Shown one piece after another: positions 25,538 to 35,088 of a stretch of DNA of 64,000 bases (positions are counted from its first letter, which is position 1; each line of letters opens with the position of its first letter). The notes beneath the pieces are model-generated. The model was given only the letters and a program-made list of their open reading frames with translations, had not been told where the DNA came from and did not search any database. The position numbers and the translations under genes were made by a program. The stretch covers positions 186,001 through 250,000 of the forward strand of contig NZ_BAWM01000098.1 in NCBI RefSeq assembly GCF_000759675.1, written 5' to 3'. The DNA comes from Neobacillus niacini. Lineage in GTDB: Bacteria > Bacillota > Bacilli > Bacillales > Cytobacillaceae.

Positions 25538-28500
25538 TCTGAATCACCACCCACTTGATCCATCATTATTACTGAATGGGGTTTAAGAGGTGCCAATAAT
25601 TCAGTTTCATGATCAAGAACCCTAATAATTCCCCAAACTCCTAATTCGATATCCCACCTGATATTACCTGATCGATACATATAATCACCTGGTTGTCTTA
25701 ACAATCCTCCAGCACCATAAAATAAAAGGAAATCGTCATTAGTCCCTACGGTATTTTGTCCCTTAACGGAAACAATGGACGAGTTAACATCATTTTGGCT
25801 TCTTAAGAATTTATGCCCATGGATCACAAATGCATGTGCTCTTGCACGGTCAGCAGGAAATACAAAGCGAATAGTCAGCGGATCTCCTGGGTATGCCTTA
25901 AATAGTGGAGTACTTGGATCACCATGTTCTCCTTCTGAGCTAAAGGCTTTAAAAACATCGTTTATACTCGTTATGCGATGACTTAATCGCTCTGCACGGT
26001 AGTTAAATCCTCTTGACCCTTGATCTTCAAAGTCCTCTAATTCTTCCTCACTTACGATCAACAACGGTTCTGGATCCAGAATGAGTTTCCCATTTACATC
26101 GACAAGCCTTACACCATCATGCATTAATAAGGCAAATTCTCTGAACTCATATAACAATGGATTTGAAATGACAACCTGACTTCCGGTGTATACCATTTCC
26201 CTGCTCATTGGATCAAGATACGTTGATCCCCTTGGCTCCGCTATCAACATTCCAAAGGCTCCATGATGTCGATGATTACGAATATCAGCCATATCCCAGA
26301 GATTTGCTGATCCGAAATCTCGATCCACATACCACCGATAGGTGATACTTTCGTTTTGGCCAATTGTCTGATCTTGGTTAAATCCTACCGTCGCCCCATC
26401 TGAGTACCTTACATCATAGACCACATGCTGAGCATGTATAGAAATCCGCTTTGATGGTGGAAATAGGGCACTCACGGGTACATCAGGATAGCCATGCTCT
26501 TCTTTCCCATGATGAAATGCATCTTCATCCAATTGATTATAAAGTGTTACTTCTACACATTCACCGACATTTGCACGTAAAATTAGAGGTTCTGGGTTTA
26601 CATTTCCTTCTAAGATGTCATGCACATCATCTTTCAGTGCAAAGATAATTCCATGAGGATCATGATCTCCATCATCGTTATAATTGATTCTAGTAGTTAA
26701 CGCCACAACATCATATTTCCGAACATAGGCATTCGGCGGACAAGGTTTTCCTGGTTGCTGGGCCATTGGCGGTTTCTGTCCTGTTGGACGGGGCAATGGA
26801 TCCTTCCGTGTAGGAGGTGCTTCTCGATCCTTTAATGGGATTAAATGTGGCACCATTTTCTCAAAGGTTCGGAAGATTCCCCAGTTTCCTAGCCAGATAT
26901 CGTCCAGTGATCCATAATGATAAAGCATATCGAAGTCCCCTTCACCTTCCATATTAAATTCAAGCGTAAAGGATTCCGATATCGAAATATGCTGCTGCTG
27001 ATCAATTTCTGAATCTAAATCAGGTCGTTCTCTATACCATCTCTGACGGTGAAGATTAAAGCTGTGCGACTCTTCATGAGCTCCCTGAAGGAGACGAATC
27101 CGAACAGGATCTCCATTATAAGTCTCGAGCATTGGTGTTACCGGGTCTCCATGAACCCACGAGCTGAAGATATATGCAGGATCAAAATCCGGCTCTTTTA
27201 AACGAAATTGAATCGGTTCATTGCGATAGTTAATTCCCATCACACCTGGATCTTCAGGCGAGCCTGGAAATGGTGGAGGATTTAATGGACAGCCATCTTT
27301 ATCAAACAATAAGGAAAAATCCTGGACAAATAAACTTAACTCACGAAAATCTGGAATTAATGGATTTGTGATCGTTGCCTTAGTTCCAGCATTTATTTCT
27401 TTTCCTGAGTGGGAATCTAAGAATTTTGATCCTCTTGCTTGAATATTAATACTCGCAAAAACACCATGCTGTTGATGCTCATTTGGAAATAAATGATCAT
27501 GCCAAAATGTTGCTTTTAATTCTACATCTGCAAACCATTGGTATTCGATTGTTTCACCTGGCAGAACCCCAGAATCATAGTTCCAGCCAACATTCGCACC
27601 ATCCGCTACAAGGGGGTCAAACTTAACAAAGTGAACATGCATTCCTGCTTCATAGGTTCGATTGACTAATTGAAAAGCATTGCCGCCAATCGTTTCAGGT
27701 AACTTATTCGTATATTTAAATCGAATACACTCACCAGCATTTGCTCTAATAACAAGAGGTTCAGGTTCTTTCCTTCCAGCTAACACATCCTCTTCATCTT
27801 CAGCTAGAACATATAAACGGCCTTCCGGATCTTGCCATCCTTGTTTGTTATAGATAATCGGTCTCTGAATCAGAACAACATGAAATTCCCTCTCTGGTGT
27901 TACATTTGGTATACATGGATTGACAAAAACAGCCCCAGGTCGAGCATTTGGTGCGAAATGATTTTTTTCAATTTTAGTAGCTTCTCGTCCGCCTTCAATC
28001 CCAAGAGGCGGACGAGGTGCTTTACTTCCAAAAATACCTGGAATAAAGTTCGGAAACCCTGGTCTTTGTGGAGTCGGCTTAGATGGTACTGGTAGACCTG
28101 GTAAAGGCTGTAGCGCTTTTATCGGGACGCCATTTGGATAACATTGACTGCCATCCTGCAAGGTATCAAAGTTACGTTGAATCCCCCACATTCCTTCTCC
28201 AAAATGTGGGTAAAGGTGACAGTGTATAATTGCATCCCCAATTGCCCCCTGTAAGCTTCCCCCCCCATAAAGTGGCGTTACCGTATAATGTGTTTGTGGT
28301 GATATCGCTTGTGCATCGACAAGCTCTGAATCCTGATCGGTTGGTTCAAATAACCATTGGTGGACATGGTAATGAAACGCATGCGTCTCTTGAACTCCAG
28401 CATGAACCAGCCTAATCTTTATCGGATCTCCTACATATGCACGTAAAATAGGAGTATCTGGATCTCCAAATGCCCATGAGTCATGATGAACTTCCTCGCC

Positions 28501-29220
28501 TTCACAATCTGGACAAACCACACCTTCTTGGATCAATCTCGATCTGTTACGCATCGGTTCTGCTCGATAATTAATTGCATGGGTCGCTTCTGGTTGAAGT
28601 GTATGAGGACTGATTGGTTTTTGACCTGTTAAATCATCCACTTCCATCTCATCATGAAAAAACCAGCCAAATTCTCGGAAAGAGGGGAGAATCGGGTTAT
28701 GAACATCTGCAAAAACACCACTTTTGATCGGTTTACCTGTAACAGGATCTGTCCACCAGGACCCGCGTGGTTCAACAAAAAGAGCTCCGAATAATCCATG
28801 TACATTGCTTCCTAATTCACTTGACAATGGATTGCCTAAATCAGAAAAGAAAAACAGTCCTTCAAAGTTTACTTTCCACTTATAAACGATTTTGTCAAAA
28901 GGTTTAACCGTCGTATCCGGATTAATTCCAACAAATGCTCCGTCTGAAGTAAAAACTTCATATTCCGCGTCTTGAATATGCATGGATGTATTAAATGGAA
29001 GTTTGTTTTCAAATGTGATCTCGATGTCATCCCCTGCATTTGCTCGAATAACTAATGGTTCTACAAGATCTACAGGAGTAAAGGGGTGGTGTTGAACTTT
29101 TTTTTGAATAAGACTTTCATTTTCCTTTAAGGCATACATCATACCATCCGGATCATGATCACCAAATTTGTTTACAACGATACGGATTGGAATGGCCACA
29201 ATATGAAATTTTCTAATCAT
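25534..29220 (-). CDS. mnxG: Three-unit multicopper oxidase, Mn(II) oxidase MnxG-like
   Basis: 1228 aa protein built of three repeated cupredoxin units (about 1-380, 430-800 and 850-1220) joined by Pro-rich linkers; each unit has a PLVIRANAGD or PLILRANVGE block. Copper ligands seen: HAFHYHVHQW (280-289), HCHLYPHFGEGM (333-344, the exact HCHxxxHxxxGM type 1 plus trinuclear motif) and WHDH near 574; the later units keep only partial sites (HSFNLH, HAFVIHGH). MnxG of marine Bacillus is of nearly equal length and oxidises Mn(II) on the exosporium. No signal peptide, as for spore-surface proteins. The start overlaps the preceding small gene by 8 bp. Confidence 0.8.
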   Translation of the reverse strand: MIRKFHIVAIPIRIVVNKFGDHDPDGMMYALKENESLIQKKVQHHPFTPVDLVEPLVIRANAGDDIEITFENKLPFNTSMHIQDAEYEVFTSDGAFVGINPDTTVKPFDKIVYKWKVNFEGLFFFSDLGNPLSSELGSNVHGLFGALFVEPRGSWWTDPVTGKPIKSGVFADVHNPILPSFREFGWFFHDEMEVDDLTGQKPISPHTLQPEATHAINYRAEPMRNRSRLIQEGVVCPDCEGEEVHHDSWAFGDPDTPILRAYVGDPIKIRLVHAGVQETHAFHYHVHQWLFEPTDQDSELVDAQAISPQTHYTVTPLYGGGSLQGAIGDAIIHCHLYPHFGEGMWGIQRNFDTLQDGSQCYPNGVPIKALQPLPGLPVPSKPTPQRPGFPNFIPGIFGSKAPRPPLGIEGGREATKIEKNHFAPNARPGAVFVNPCIPNVTPEREFHVVLIQRPIIYNKQGWQDPEGRLYVLAEDEEDVLAGRKEPEPLVIRANAGECIRFKYTNKLPETIGGNAFQLVNRTYEAGMHVHFVKFDPLVADGANVGWNYDSGVLPGETIEYQWFADVELKATFWHDHLFPNEHQQHGVFASINIQARGSKFLDSHSGKEINAGTKATITNPLIPDFRELSLFVQDFSLLFDKDGCPLNPPPFPGSPEDPGVMGINYRNEPIQFRLKEPDFDPAYIFSSWVHGDPVTPMLETYNGDPVRIRLLQGAHEESHSFNLHRQRWYRERPDLDSEIDQQQHISISESFTLEFNMEGEGDFDMLYHYGSLDDIWLGNWGIFRTFEKMVPHLIPLKDREAPPTRKDPLPRPTGQKPPMAQQPGKPCPPNAYVRKYDVVALTTRINYNDDGDHDPHGIIFALKDDVHDILEGNVNPEPLILRANVGECVEVTLYNQLDEDAFHHGKEEHGYPDVPVSALFPPSKRISIHAQHVVYDVRYSDGATVGFNQDQTIGQNESITYRWYVDRDFGSANLWDMADIRNHRHHGAFGMLIAEPRGSTYLDPMSREMVYTGSQVVISNPLLYEFREFALLMHDGVRLVDVNGKLILDPEPLLIVSEEELEDFEDQGSRGFNYRAERLSHRITSINDVFKAFSSEGEHGDPSTPLFKAYPGDPLTIRFVFPADRARAHAFVIHGHKFLRSQNDVNSSIVSVKGQNTVGTNDDFLLFYGAGGLLRQPGDYMYRSGNIRWDIELGVWGIIRVLDHETELLAPLKPHSVIMMDQVGGDSE

Positions 29221-29533
29221 GATGCTCTTTCCTAATGTCTGGGATTTCCGGTCTGCCTGGTTTTTGAATATAAAAAACTTCTATGTCATCAATATGAATC
29301 GAAAATCTTTCATCATCTAACTCTGATATATTTGTAACCTGTGCATCTATGACTACATAATCACTAACAACTTCAAAAATAGTACCAATGATTAAAAACG
29401 GATATGGAGCAATGAGAATTAAAGCCCTTTGTCCTTTATTATCCTTGAATTCCCGACTAACGACTGCTTGCCGTATGGCATTTATATCCCCGCCTTCAAT
29501 ACCAAGTTGTTTAGATAAACTATTTATATCCAT
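29213..29533 (-). CDS. mnxF: MnxF-like small Mn oxidase complex subunit
   Basis: 106 aa soluble protein directly ahead of the oxidase gene. Its core is a beta-rich motif: IIGTIFEVVSDYVVIDA then RFSIHIDDIEVFYI. MnxE and MnxF are small partner subunits of MnxG (they assemble as a hexamer with it), encoded in just this order. No clear Cys/His copper cluster is seen. Name is inferred from size, order and overlap; sequence identity could not be checked. Confidence 0.62.
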   Translation of the reverse strand: MDINSLSKQLGIEGGDINAIRQAVVSREFKDNKGQRALILIAPYPFLIIGTIFEVVSDYVVIDAQVTNISELDDERFSIHIDDIEVFYIQKPGRPEIPDIRKEHHD

Positions 29534-29571
29534 AAGGTTACACCCTGCCTTTATATAAAATTTTGATGTTA

Positions 29572-29859
29572 TTAAACAAGCGGAAGTCTTCGATTAGGGT
29601 CAAAGGGAGTAAAGAGAGCAATATCCTCCATAGGAAAACTAAGTGGTGTTGGGAATTTATAAAACGGTGCGTTATGCATTTTAATAATGGCAGGATCTAA
29701 TGTAATAAAACCATTTGTTACTTCCACTACTTTCCCAGTAAAGATTGGCCGAAACGTTTGACCTAAAATATTTAATTGATCACATTCCAACACAAGTAAA
29801 ATGTTCTTATATAACATATCCAAGAACAGTTGATTTTCCTCAATAATTGGATCTGCCAT
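29572..29859 (-). CDS. mnxE: MnxE-like small Mn oxidase complex subunit
   Basis: 95 aa protein, first of the two small genes before the oxidase. Beta-rich: LECDQLNILGQTF, FTGKVVEVTNGFITLD, then LSFPMEDIALFTPF. The pattern G-K/T-V/I-x-x-V-x-x-x-F/Y-I-x-I/L followed by a short P-M-x-x-I strand is shared with its neighbour and with the flanking larger proteins. Strong AGGAGG site nine bases upstream of ATG. Confidence 0.6.
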   Translation of the reverse strand: MADPIIEENQLFLDMLYKNILLVLECDQLNILGQTFRPIFTGKVVEVTNGFITLDPAIIKMHNAPFYKFPTPLSFPMEDIALFTPFDPNRRLPLV

Positions 29860-29965
29860 AACATAGTTCCTCCTAAAATTTTTATTGAGTAAATAAGATA
29901 TTGTATGGGGATTTAATAGGGTTGAACTAGATTATTACCTAAATTTTCTGAAATTAGCAAGTGGT

Positions 29966-30679
29966 CTATTTTGAAAATATCCTCTGGAAAAAGGAAATAA
30001 ATCTTCCCTGCTTCATATAATTTATTTTATTGATGGAAATTTCTTGTTTTTGCTTACTTTTAATACAAATTTTCTCCTTTAACACATTTACAAGCTTTCC
30101 TTGCATAAGCCTATCAGCATATATTGTGAATCTAGTCCCTTTCCATGACTTTAAATTCGTATCTAGCAATTCCTCATAAAACTGTTGTTTTAATATTTCT
30201 TTACCTGAAACAGTAACACCAAAATTAGTCAGTAATTTTCTTCTAAGCTCTTCATCATAGATTACATGTTGATGACCGCTAGGAAGGTCTGGAGTTCCAA
30301 AAGGAGTTTTTGCAGAATGAATGGCATGATACGGAATCCAAATGCGGGTAAATAGAGTCCTTATCATGACAAAATTTCTTCCAACGATGTTCACTTTACC
30401 AAGAGTGTGAATCACTTCATCTCCGTTTCTTGAATAGACCTCAACTTTCTGGTTTTTTTTATATTTAAAGAATTTTAATAACATCATTTGCTTTTTATAA
30501 TGTGGCAAATGTTTTCCTAAGTTTTGCAGATTTTCTCCATGAATATATTCTTGTAACATTTTCAGCTCATATAATGGTAATGAACTTGCAGGTGATGTAA
30601 ACCGATCCTCTTTTTTAAGTTCTGGATATTGATTTTCATATTTTTCGTTTTCTCTCACGTTTTCTTTATTACTTATCAC
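29966..30679 (-). CDS. Mnx-operon accessory protein (MnxD position), paralogue of the last operon gene
   Basis: 237 aa protein of unknown function, first gene of the minus-strand operon. Contains GKVNIVGRNFVMIRTLF then WIPYHAIHSAK, and near the C-terminus LMQGKLVNVLKEKICIKSK and INKINYM, i.e. two copies of the small beta motif also found in the 24689-25537 protein; residues around RRKLLTNFGV match RREMVLNFGD of that paralogue. Basic, no signal peptide. GTG start with GGAGG nine bases upstream. The position agrees with mnxD in SG-1-type operons but identity is unverified. Confidence 0.65.
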   Translation of the reverse strand: MISNKENVRENEKYENQYPELKKEDRFTSPASSLPLYELKMLQEYIHGENLQNLGKHLPHYKKQMMLLKFFKYKKNQKVEVYSRNGDEVIHTLGKVNIVGRNFVMIRTLFTRIWIPYHAIHSAKTPFGTPDLPSGHQHVIYDEELRRKLLTNFGVTVSGKEILKQQFYEELLDTNLKSWKGTRFTIYADRLMQGKLVNVLKEKICIKSKQKQEISINKINYMKQGRFISFFQRIFSK

Positions 30680-30791
30680 ATTGAATATCCTCCCGATGGT
30701 TTTTGAATTATCAACACTTTTTTTATCCGTTTATTCGAATGAAACGTTCTGAATAAACCCTAAACTTACACTATAAAAAGGAGATCATCAT

Positions 30792-31199
30792 ATGAGTTTA
30801 TTAATAATCTTGATTTTGGTAAGCTATTTCATTGTTTGTTTTGTTTCCTATTCGTTCCTATATAAAGTGAAGAATGTAATTGGATACCATCTTGGAATGA
30901 ATCTTGCGATGTCAAGTAGTGGGATAATGGGGATTTCAGTTGGAACCGTTCTTGGATACGCCCTTCCAGCCCATTATACGGCGATTACCATTGTTTCAAC
31001 TGTTATTGCGATCATTATAGGTGCTATTTTTGGTGCGTTAGTGGATTATCAAACATTACTTTCTGGCATTTCAAGTGGAGTGATGGCTGGATTAATGGGT
31101 CCAATGATTGGAGTTATTGCCGACCTTGGGCTCATTACATTTTCTACTATTCTAGTATATTTCACGTTTGGTATACTTTGTTTTTCCATTCGTTCTTAA
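30792..31199 (+). CDS. Small integral membrane protein, unknown function
   Basis: 135 aa, four hydrophobic helices, Gly-rich interior (MGISVGTVLGYALPAHY, GALVDYQTLLSGISSGVMAG LMGP region), one acidic pair AD in helix four. ATG with AAAGGAG nine bases before it. No family recognised; it is divergent to the Mnx-like operon and convergent with the copper import gene, so it may relate to metal handling or to the spore membrane, but this is a guess from location. Confidence 0.7.
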   Translation: MSLLIILILVSYFIVCFVSYSFLYKVKNVIGYHLGMNLAMSSSGIMGISVGTVLGYALPAHYTAITIVSTVIAIIIGAIFGALVDYQTLLSGISSGVMAGLMGPMIGVIADLGLITFSTILVYFTFGILCFSIRS

Positions 31200-31201
31200 T
31201 A

Positions 31202-32521
31202 TTAAGATAGTGGGTTTAGATAAGTTAATATGGACACAAGCATAATAATGATCATCATTAAAGTGAAATCAATAATTATCCATATTCCTAAATCCACTGT
31301 TTTGTGTTTTTTTTGTTTCGATCGAATGATCCCCCCTAATACAACAACAAGAATCACAGCAATTAATTTATACAGAAGGAAGAACCCCCAATTGGTGAAA
31401 ATTTGATTAAAACTGGAGAGAAAGGAAAACGCTGTGAAAACTCCTGTAATAGATAGAATAACGATACTTAAGAATGCATACTTTGAAAATACAGGCAAAA
31501 AAGAATGGACATATAATCTTTGTTTACGCCAAAAAATGATCGTAAAAGTGAGTCCAGCTGCCCAAATAGCTGCTGCCAATAGGTGAATTCCATTACTAAT
31601 CACTAATAATACAGTGGGTTCAAACTCAAGTGAATGACCGTTTAAACTTTTAGATACAAGGATTACCAGTATCCAACTTAAATCAAACCATTTATTTCGG
31701 AATAAACAAACAAAGCCAATAAGTGACATGAAAAGGGAAGCCAGCCAAACCATACCAAAAATAGAACCAAGAGGAAAATTAAGGGAGAATGACAACCCGT
31801 TATCAGTAAAAATATTTAGTTGGATTAGAATCATGGCCATTAAACCAACTAGGTGTGTCATTTGGATGATGATTCCCCAGAACAAATATTTCTTCTTCAA
31901 CTCAGTTGAATCGTTTTGAATCGTTCTCCACCAAAACACCCAGCCGATTATACAAAGAAGACCAATATAATAAATGGCTCTCATGAAATATATGATCACT
32001 TCTGATAAATTGATTTCATTCAACATGAGTCCTACTTGTTCGGATGGAATCACTTCAGTATGATTTGATTCATCTTTTGATTCCTGATATGAAGGTGAAT
32101 CCGATTCATTCCCTTCCTCTTGCGATTGCTGAGATGGAATAGCATCTGCAATTTTAAAATGGTAAGAGCCTCTTATAGGATGGCCATCATTGGATGAAAC
32201 TGCGTAATATTCAACCTTATAGATTCCCCCCGCTAGCTCTGGTACCTCTAAAATGATTGCTTGTTGATTATCACTTAATTGAGCTGGTTTGCTCGTTATT
32301 TCCTGTTGCTTATCATCAAATACCTTTATTGAGACAAGATCTCTTTCTACTTTATTATCAAAAGTGATGATAATCTCTTTTGGAGACGTCTCGAGCTGGC
32401 TATTGGGAGCAGGCGTTTCTTTCACAACAAAAGAATGACTCCAAGCAGTTTGAGGACCCATGAAAAATAAAAATGCTAGGACAAAGGATAAAAAGATTAG
32501 TCGCTGCCATTTATGAATCAA
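31202..32521 (-). CDS. CopC-CopD fusion copper import/resistance protein (YcnJ-like)
   Basis: 439 aa: signal peptide (residues 1-28), mature N-terminus starting His29 (the CopC copper ligand), a CopC beta domain (ETPAPNSQLETSPKEIIITF; SNDGHPIRGSY with a second ligand His), a Ser/Glu linker and eight C-terminal membrane segments of the CopD domain. YcnJ of B. subtilis imports copper. A likely copper supplier for the adjacent multicopper oxidase; that link is inference from position. TTG start with AGGTGGGATTAAG before it. Confidence 0.85.
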   Translation of the reverse strand: MIHKWQRLIFLSFVLAFLFFMGPQTAWSHSFVVKETPAPNSQLETSPKEIIITFDNKVERDLVSIKVFDDKQQEITSKPAQLSDNQQAIILEVPELAGGIYKVEYYAVSSNDGHPIRGSYHFKIADAIPSQQSQEEGNESDSPSYQESKDESNHTEVIPSEQVGLMLNEINLSEVIIYFMRAIYYIGLLCIIGWVFWWRTIQNDSTELKKKYLFWGIIIQMTHLVGLMAMILIQLNIFTDNGLSFSLNFPLGSIFGMVWLASLFMSLIGFVCLFRNKWFDLSWILVILVSKSLNGHSLEFEPTVLLVISNGIHLLAAAIWAAGLTFTIIFWRKQRLYVHSFLPVFSKYAFLSIVILSITGVFTAFSFLSSFNQIFTNWGFFLLYKLIAVILVVVLGGIIRSKQKKHKTVDLGIWIIIDFTLMMIIIMLVSILTYLNPLS

Positions 32522-32586
32522 CTTAATCCCACCTATTCACACGTTTGTAATATTCTATTCATCACATATTGAAATAGGCCTTTCCA

Positions 32587-32614
32587 CAAAAAAAGTGAGA
32601 ACTAATCTCACTTG
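32587..32614 (-). terminator. Terminator after the 134-aa gene
   Basis: AAGTGAGA and TCTCACTT stem around ACTAA; on the minus strand followed by seven T residues. About 30 bases beyond the stop codon of the gene at 32644. Confidence 0.82.
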
Positions 32615-32643
32615 GATATTTTATAAAATATATTTATGGAATC

Positions 32644-33048
32644 TCACTCATTCCCAATAACAGTTTCATGAGTCTCACCAACAAGAGGATTGCAGTCATT
32701 GTCTAACCAGATTATTTGACTAATCTTATCTCGTAATATAGTAACAATCACACCGTTTTCTTTTTTTAATTCAATAAAATCAATACCAATATTAAAAATT
32801 TTTCCTCTTTGTTTATTCATGTTGTCACAGGAAGCTGTATCGATTTCTACATTACAACCTTCAGTCTTTAATAATTGGAAATTTAAATTTCCTGTCAATC
32901 CAGCTAAGTTTAAATGAAAATCTTCGGGACAATCCGGACAAGTGAGATTAACAGGTATATTACATCCATTTTTAGTTAAGTGCTTGACAGACTTACGCTC
33001 TTCTTTTTTGCTTTTTTTATCCTTATGCTCTTTAGTTTTAGATCCCAA
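32644..33048 (-). CDS. Cys-rich basic/acidic spore-type protein with small beta module
   Basis: 134 aa. A strongly basic Lys/Glu tail (residues 1-28), a C-rich part (NGCNIPVNLTCPDCPEDF), then the motif RGKIFNIGIDFIELKKENG followed by ILRDKISQIIWLD that resembles the motif in the Mnx-operon proteins. TTG start with AAAGGAGG eight bases upstream. Family not recognised; looks like a spore coat/exosporium component. Transcribed convergently with nothing; own terminator. Confidence 0.7.
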   Translation of the reverse strand: MGSKTKEHKDKKSKKEERKSVKHLTKNGCNIPVNLTCPDCPEDFHLNLAGLTGNLNFQLLKTEGCNVEIDTASCDNMNKQRGKIFNIGIDFIELKKENGVIVTILRDKISQIIWLDNDCNPLVGETHETVIGNE

Positions 33049-33177
33049 GTTAATAACCTCCTTTCAAATATGATTATTTCAATATATGCAAATCCCCGTG
33101 TCTCCGAAAGGGTTTAGTGCACAGAAGTTGTACAATTGCTTTATTTATGAATGAAATAATTCCGCGAAAGTTTGTAT

Positions 33178-33206
33178 CACCTTCTTTATCTCGAGTTCAT
33201 AAGATA
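33178..33206 (+). promoter_or_regulatory. Candidate sigma-K promoter for the PKD protein gene
   Basis: CACC (-35, AC core at 33179-33180), 17-base spacer, CATAAGATA (33198-33206) fits the sigma-K consensus AC-N16/17-CATAnnnTA. The gene starts 63 bases later. Mother-cell expression fits a spore-surface product. Confidence 0.45.
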
Positions 33207-33269
33207 GTAGGTCTAGTCTATGTCATAAAAAATGGAAAAATAAATAAACAACAGAAAGGTGGCATATTC

Positions 33270-35039
33270 ATGAAAGTTGGTCCAACAAGCGGGGATAATG
33301 GATTTCCGGTTTGGTATGAGGATGAGAATGGAGTTCGTCTGCAGTTAAACCTCGATCCTAATGATCCCTTCTCTGGCTTTGCACCCGAAGAATTACCAAA
33401 CCCTACACAACCTGTATCCTTTCCAAACAATTTTCCATCTGAAGCCTTTTATCATTCAGCAGAAGCTGAAATGACGACAGGTACAGGCGAAAGAGCAAGA
33501 TTGGTATTAGCATTGGAAGCAGCATTTGTTGGCGAGACCCCAACGGATGGGGAACAAATTGTTTTTGGACGAGTTAGAATTCGAGTTTCTGGTTTAGTAG
33601 CTAATGCCAGCTATACAGTTAGGCATCCATACGGAACGGATACATTTATTGCTGAAATAGCAGATCCTAATGAACCAGGAATCGGTGAAATTAATTTTAC
33701 AGAGGATATTGGAAGTGTTAACGGAGGGGATTTTCACCTCGCCCTTAATAGTAGAGTTCATCCATTTCTACGCTGGGACCCTGCTGTTCTGCCTCCTGCT
33801 CCAGATGGATACCTTGGAGATCCAAACGTACTACATCCTATAATCGGTAGTGTTCTATTGGATCAAAATGGTCAACCCCAGAACTATTTTCGGATTGATG
33901 GACCTGGTATTGGAATTGGCTCTCCAGATCGATTGACGGATAATAGTATTGAAACAAGGAATTTCACATTATTAGGTACAATTGCAACCAACTCTGGTGT
34001 TGACGTTACACGTGCAACGTATAGTAAATTAGCGGATGGCAGCAGGTTTGTGGATGTTTTTGCGATCTCTGATGTTACTCCGCAGGAAATAGAAGTTACA
34101 GGTCCTAGTCTTCTTCCAACTAGAATGGACGGTACGAATGGCATATATTTTACTCGTGCTAATTTCACAGGAGATGTTGTACCAAGCGAAGTGACCGTGA
34201 CAAATATTAGTGATAATCCTGATAGTTCGAAGACAGTGGTTCCTGTCGATTTTGTAAGTGCTACAGCAGAATACAATACGTTAACAACAACATTGAAAAT
34301 TATCGCAAAATCTAGTAACGAAATCGATAACGTAAGCCTAATAGTTTCTGATTTTGGAATTGGAGATTTATCACTTCCTCCTGATGGAAACTTAGTCATT
34401 GCTGCGTTAAATTTTTCACCAGCAAATGTAACGATTACCTCTACAGCTGGTGGAGAGATTACGATTCCAGTTCAAATTATTAGTTTATCTGATAATCCAA
34501 CACCAACACCAGTAGCAAATGCTGGATTAGATCAAATTGTATCGCAAGGATCTATTGCTACGCTGGACGGGAGCGCTTCGACGAATGTAGAGACTTATCT
34601 TTGGGAGCAAATCTCTGGAACGACTGTATTATTATCCAATGCCAATACCGCCAATCCATCCTTCACGTTCCCTAATCAGACAGAGTCTCTAACTTTTAGA
34701 TTAACTGTTAGTGGACCTGGTGGATCCTCAACGGATACAGTTCAAATTTCAACCGTCCAAAATACCCTAACCGTTACACGGGCGGAATTTCGAAAAACGA
34801 ATGCAGAATGGCTAATTGAAGGAACATCAAATATTGCTGGACCAGGGGTAACGATTACTATCTATTTAGGAAACAACAGCAATGGGTCCATTCTTGCAGA
34901 GGTAGAAGTTGATCCAGATGGCATATGGAGTTATAGAATAAGTGATTCAGATACACAACCTGATGCCACAAGGGCGATCACTATTCAATCAACTTCAGGC
35001 GGCATTCTAGAAGCAGTTCCAATAAATATAAGACGTTAA
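33270..35039 (+). CDS. Large PKD-domain protein, likely spore-surface
   Basis: 589 aa. Start ATG 33270 is chosen for the AGAAAGGTGG site; an in-frame extension of 51 codons has poor composition and no site. No signal peptide and no membrane anchor. N-terminal half resembles an uncharacterised beta-rich domain (GFPVWYEDENGVRLQL; RIRVSGLVANASYTVRHPYG), the middle carries IgG-like strands, and residues about 420-505 are a PKD domain (VANAGLDQIVSQGS, LDGSAS, YLWEQISG, RLTVSGPGGSS). Ends with a final beta domain. Located beside a collagen-like exosporium gene with a sigma-K-like promoter, so a spore coat/exosporium adhesin-like role is likely. Confidence 0.75.
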   Translation: MKVGPTSGDNGFPVWYEDENGVRLQLNLDPNDPFSGFAPEELPNPTQPVSFPNNFPSEAFYHSAEAEMTTGTGERARLVLALEAAFVGETPTDGEQIVFGRVRIRVSGLVANASYTVRHPYGTDTFIAEIADPNEPGIGEINFTEDIGSVNGGDFHLALNSRVHPFLRWDPAVLPPAPDGYLGDPNVLHPIIGSVLLDQNGQPQNYFRIDGPGIGIGSPDRLTDNSIETRNFTLLGTIATNSGVDVTRATYSKLADGSRFVDVFAISDVTPQEIEVTGPSLLPTRMDGTNGIYFTRANFTGDVVPSEVTVTNISDNPDSSKTVVPVDFVSATAEYNTLTTTLKIIAKSSNEIDNVSLIVSDFGIGDLSLPPDGNLVIAALNFSPANVTITSTAGGEITIPVQIISLSDNPTPTPVANAGLDQIVSQGSIATLDGSASTNVETYLWEQISGTTVLLSNANTANPSFTFPNQTESLTFRLTVSGPGGSSTDTVQISTVQNTLTVTRAEFRKTNAEWLIEGTSNIAGPGVTITIYLGNNSNGSILAEVEVDPDGIWSYRISDSDTQPDATRAITIQSTSGGILEAVPINIRR

Positions 35040-35088
35040 TCAGAACGAATGCTCAAGGTAGTTTATAATTAAAGGTAGGAGTGGTAAC

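Noticed and set aside
33117..33269. N-terminal extension of the PKD protein
   Set aside because: No ribosome site, and the candidate sigma-K promoter lies within this stretch.
33884..34399. A 171-codon minus-strand frame within the PKD protein gene
   Set aside because: Low-complexity shadow of the beta-rich coding sequence with no start signal.
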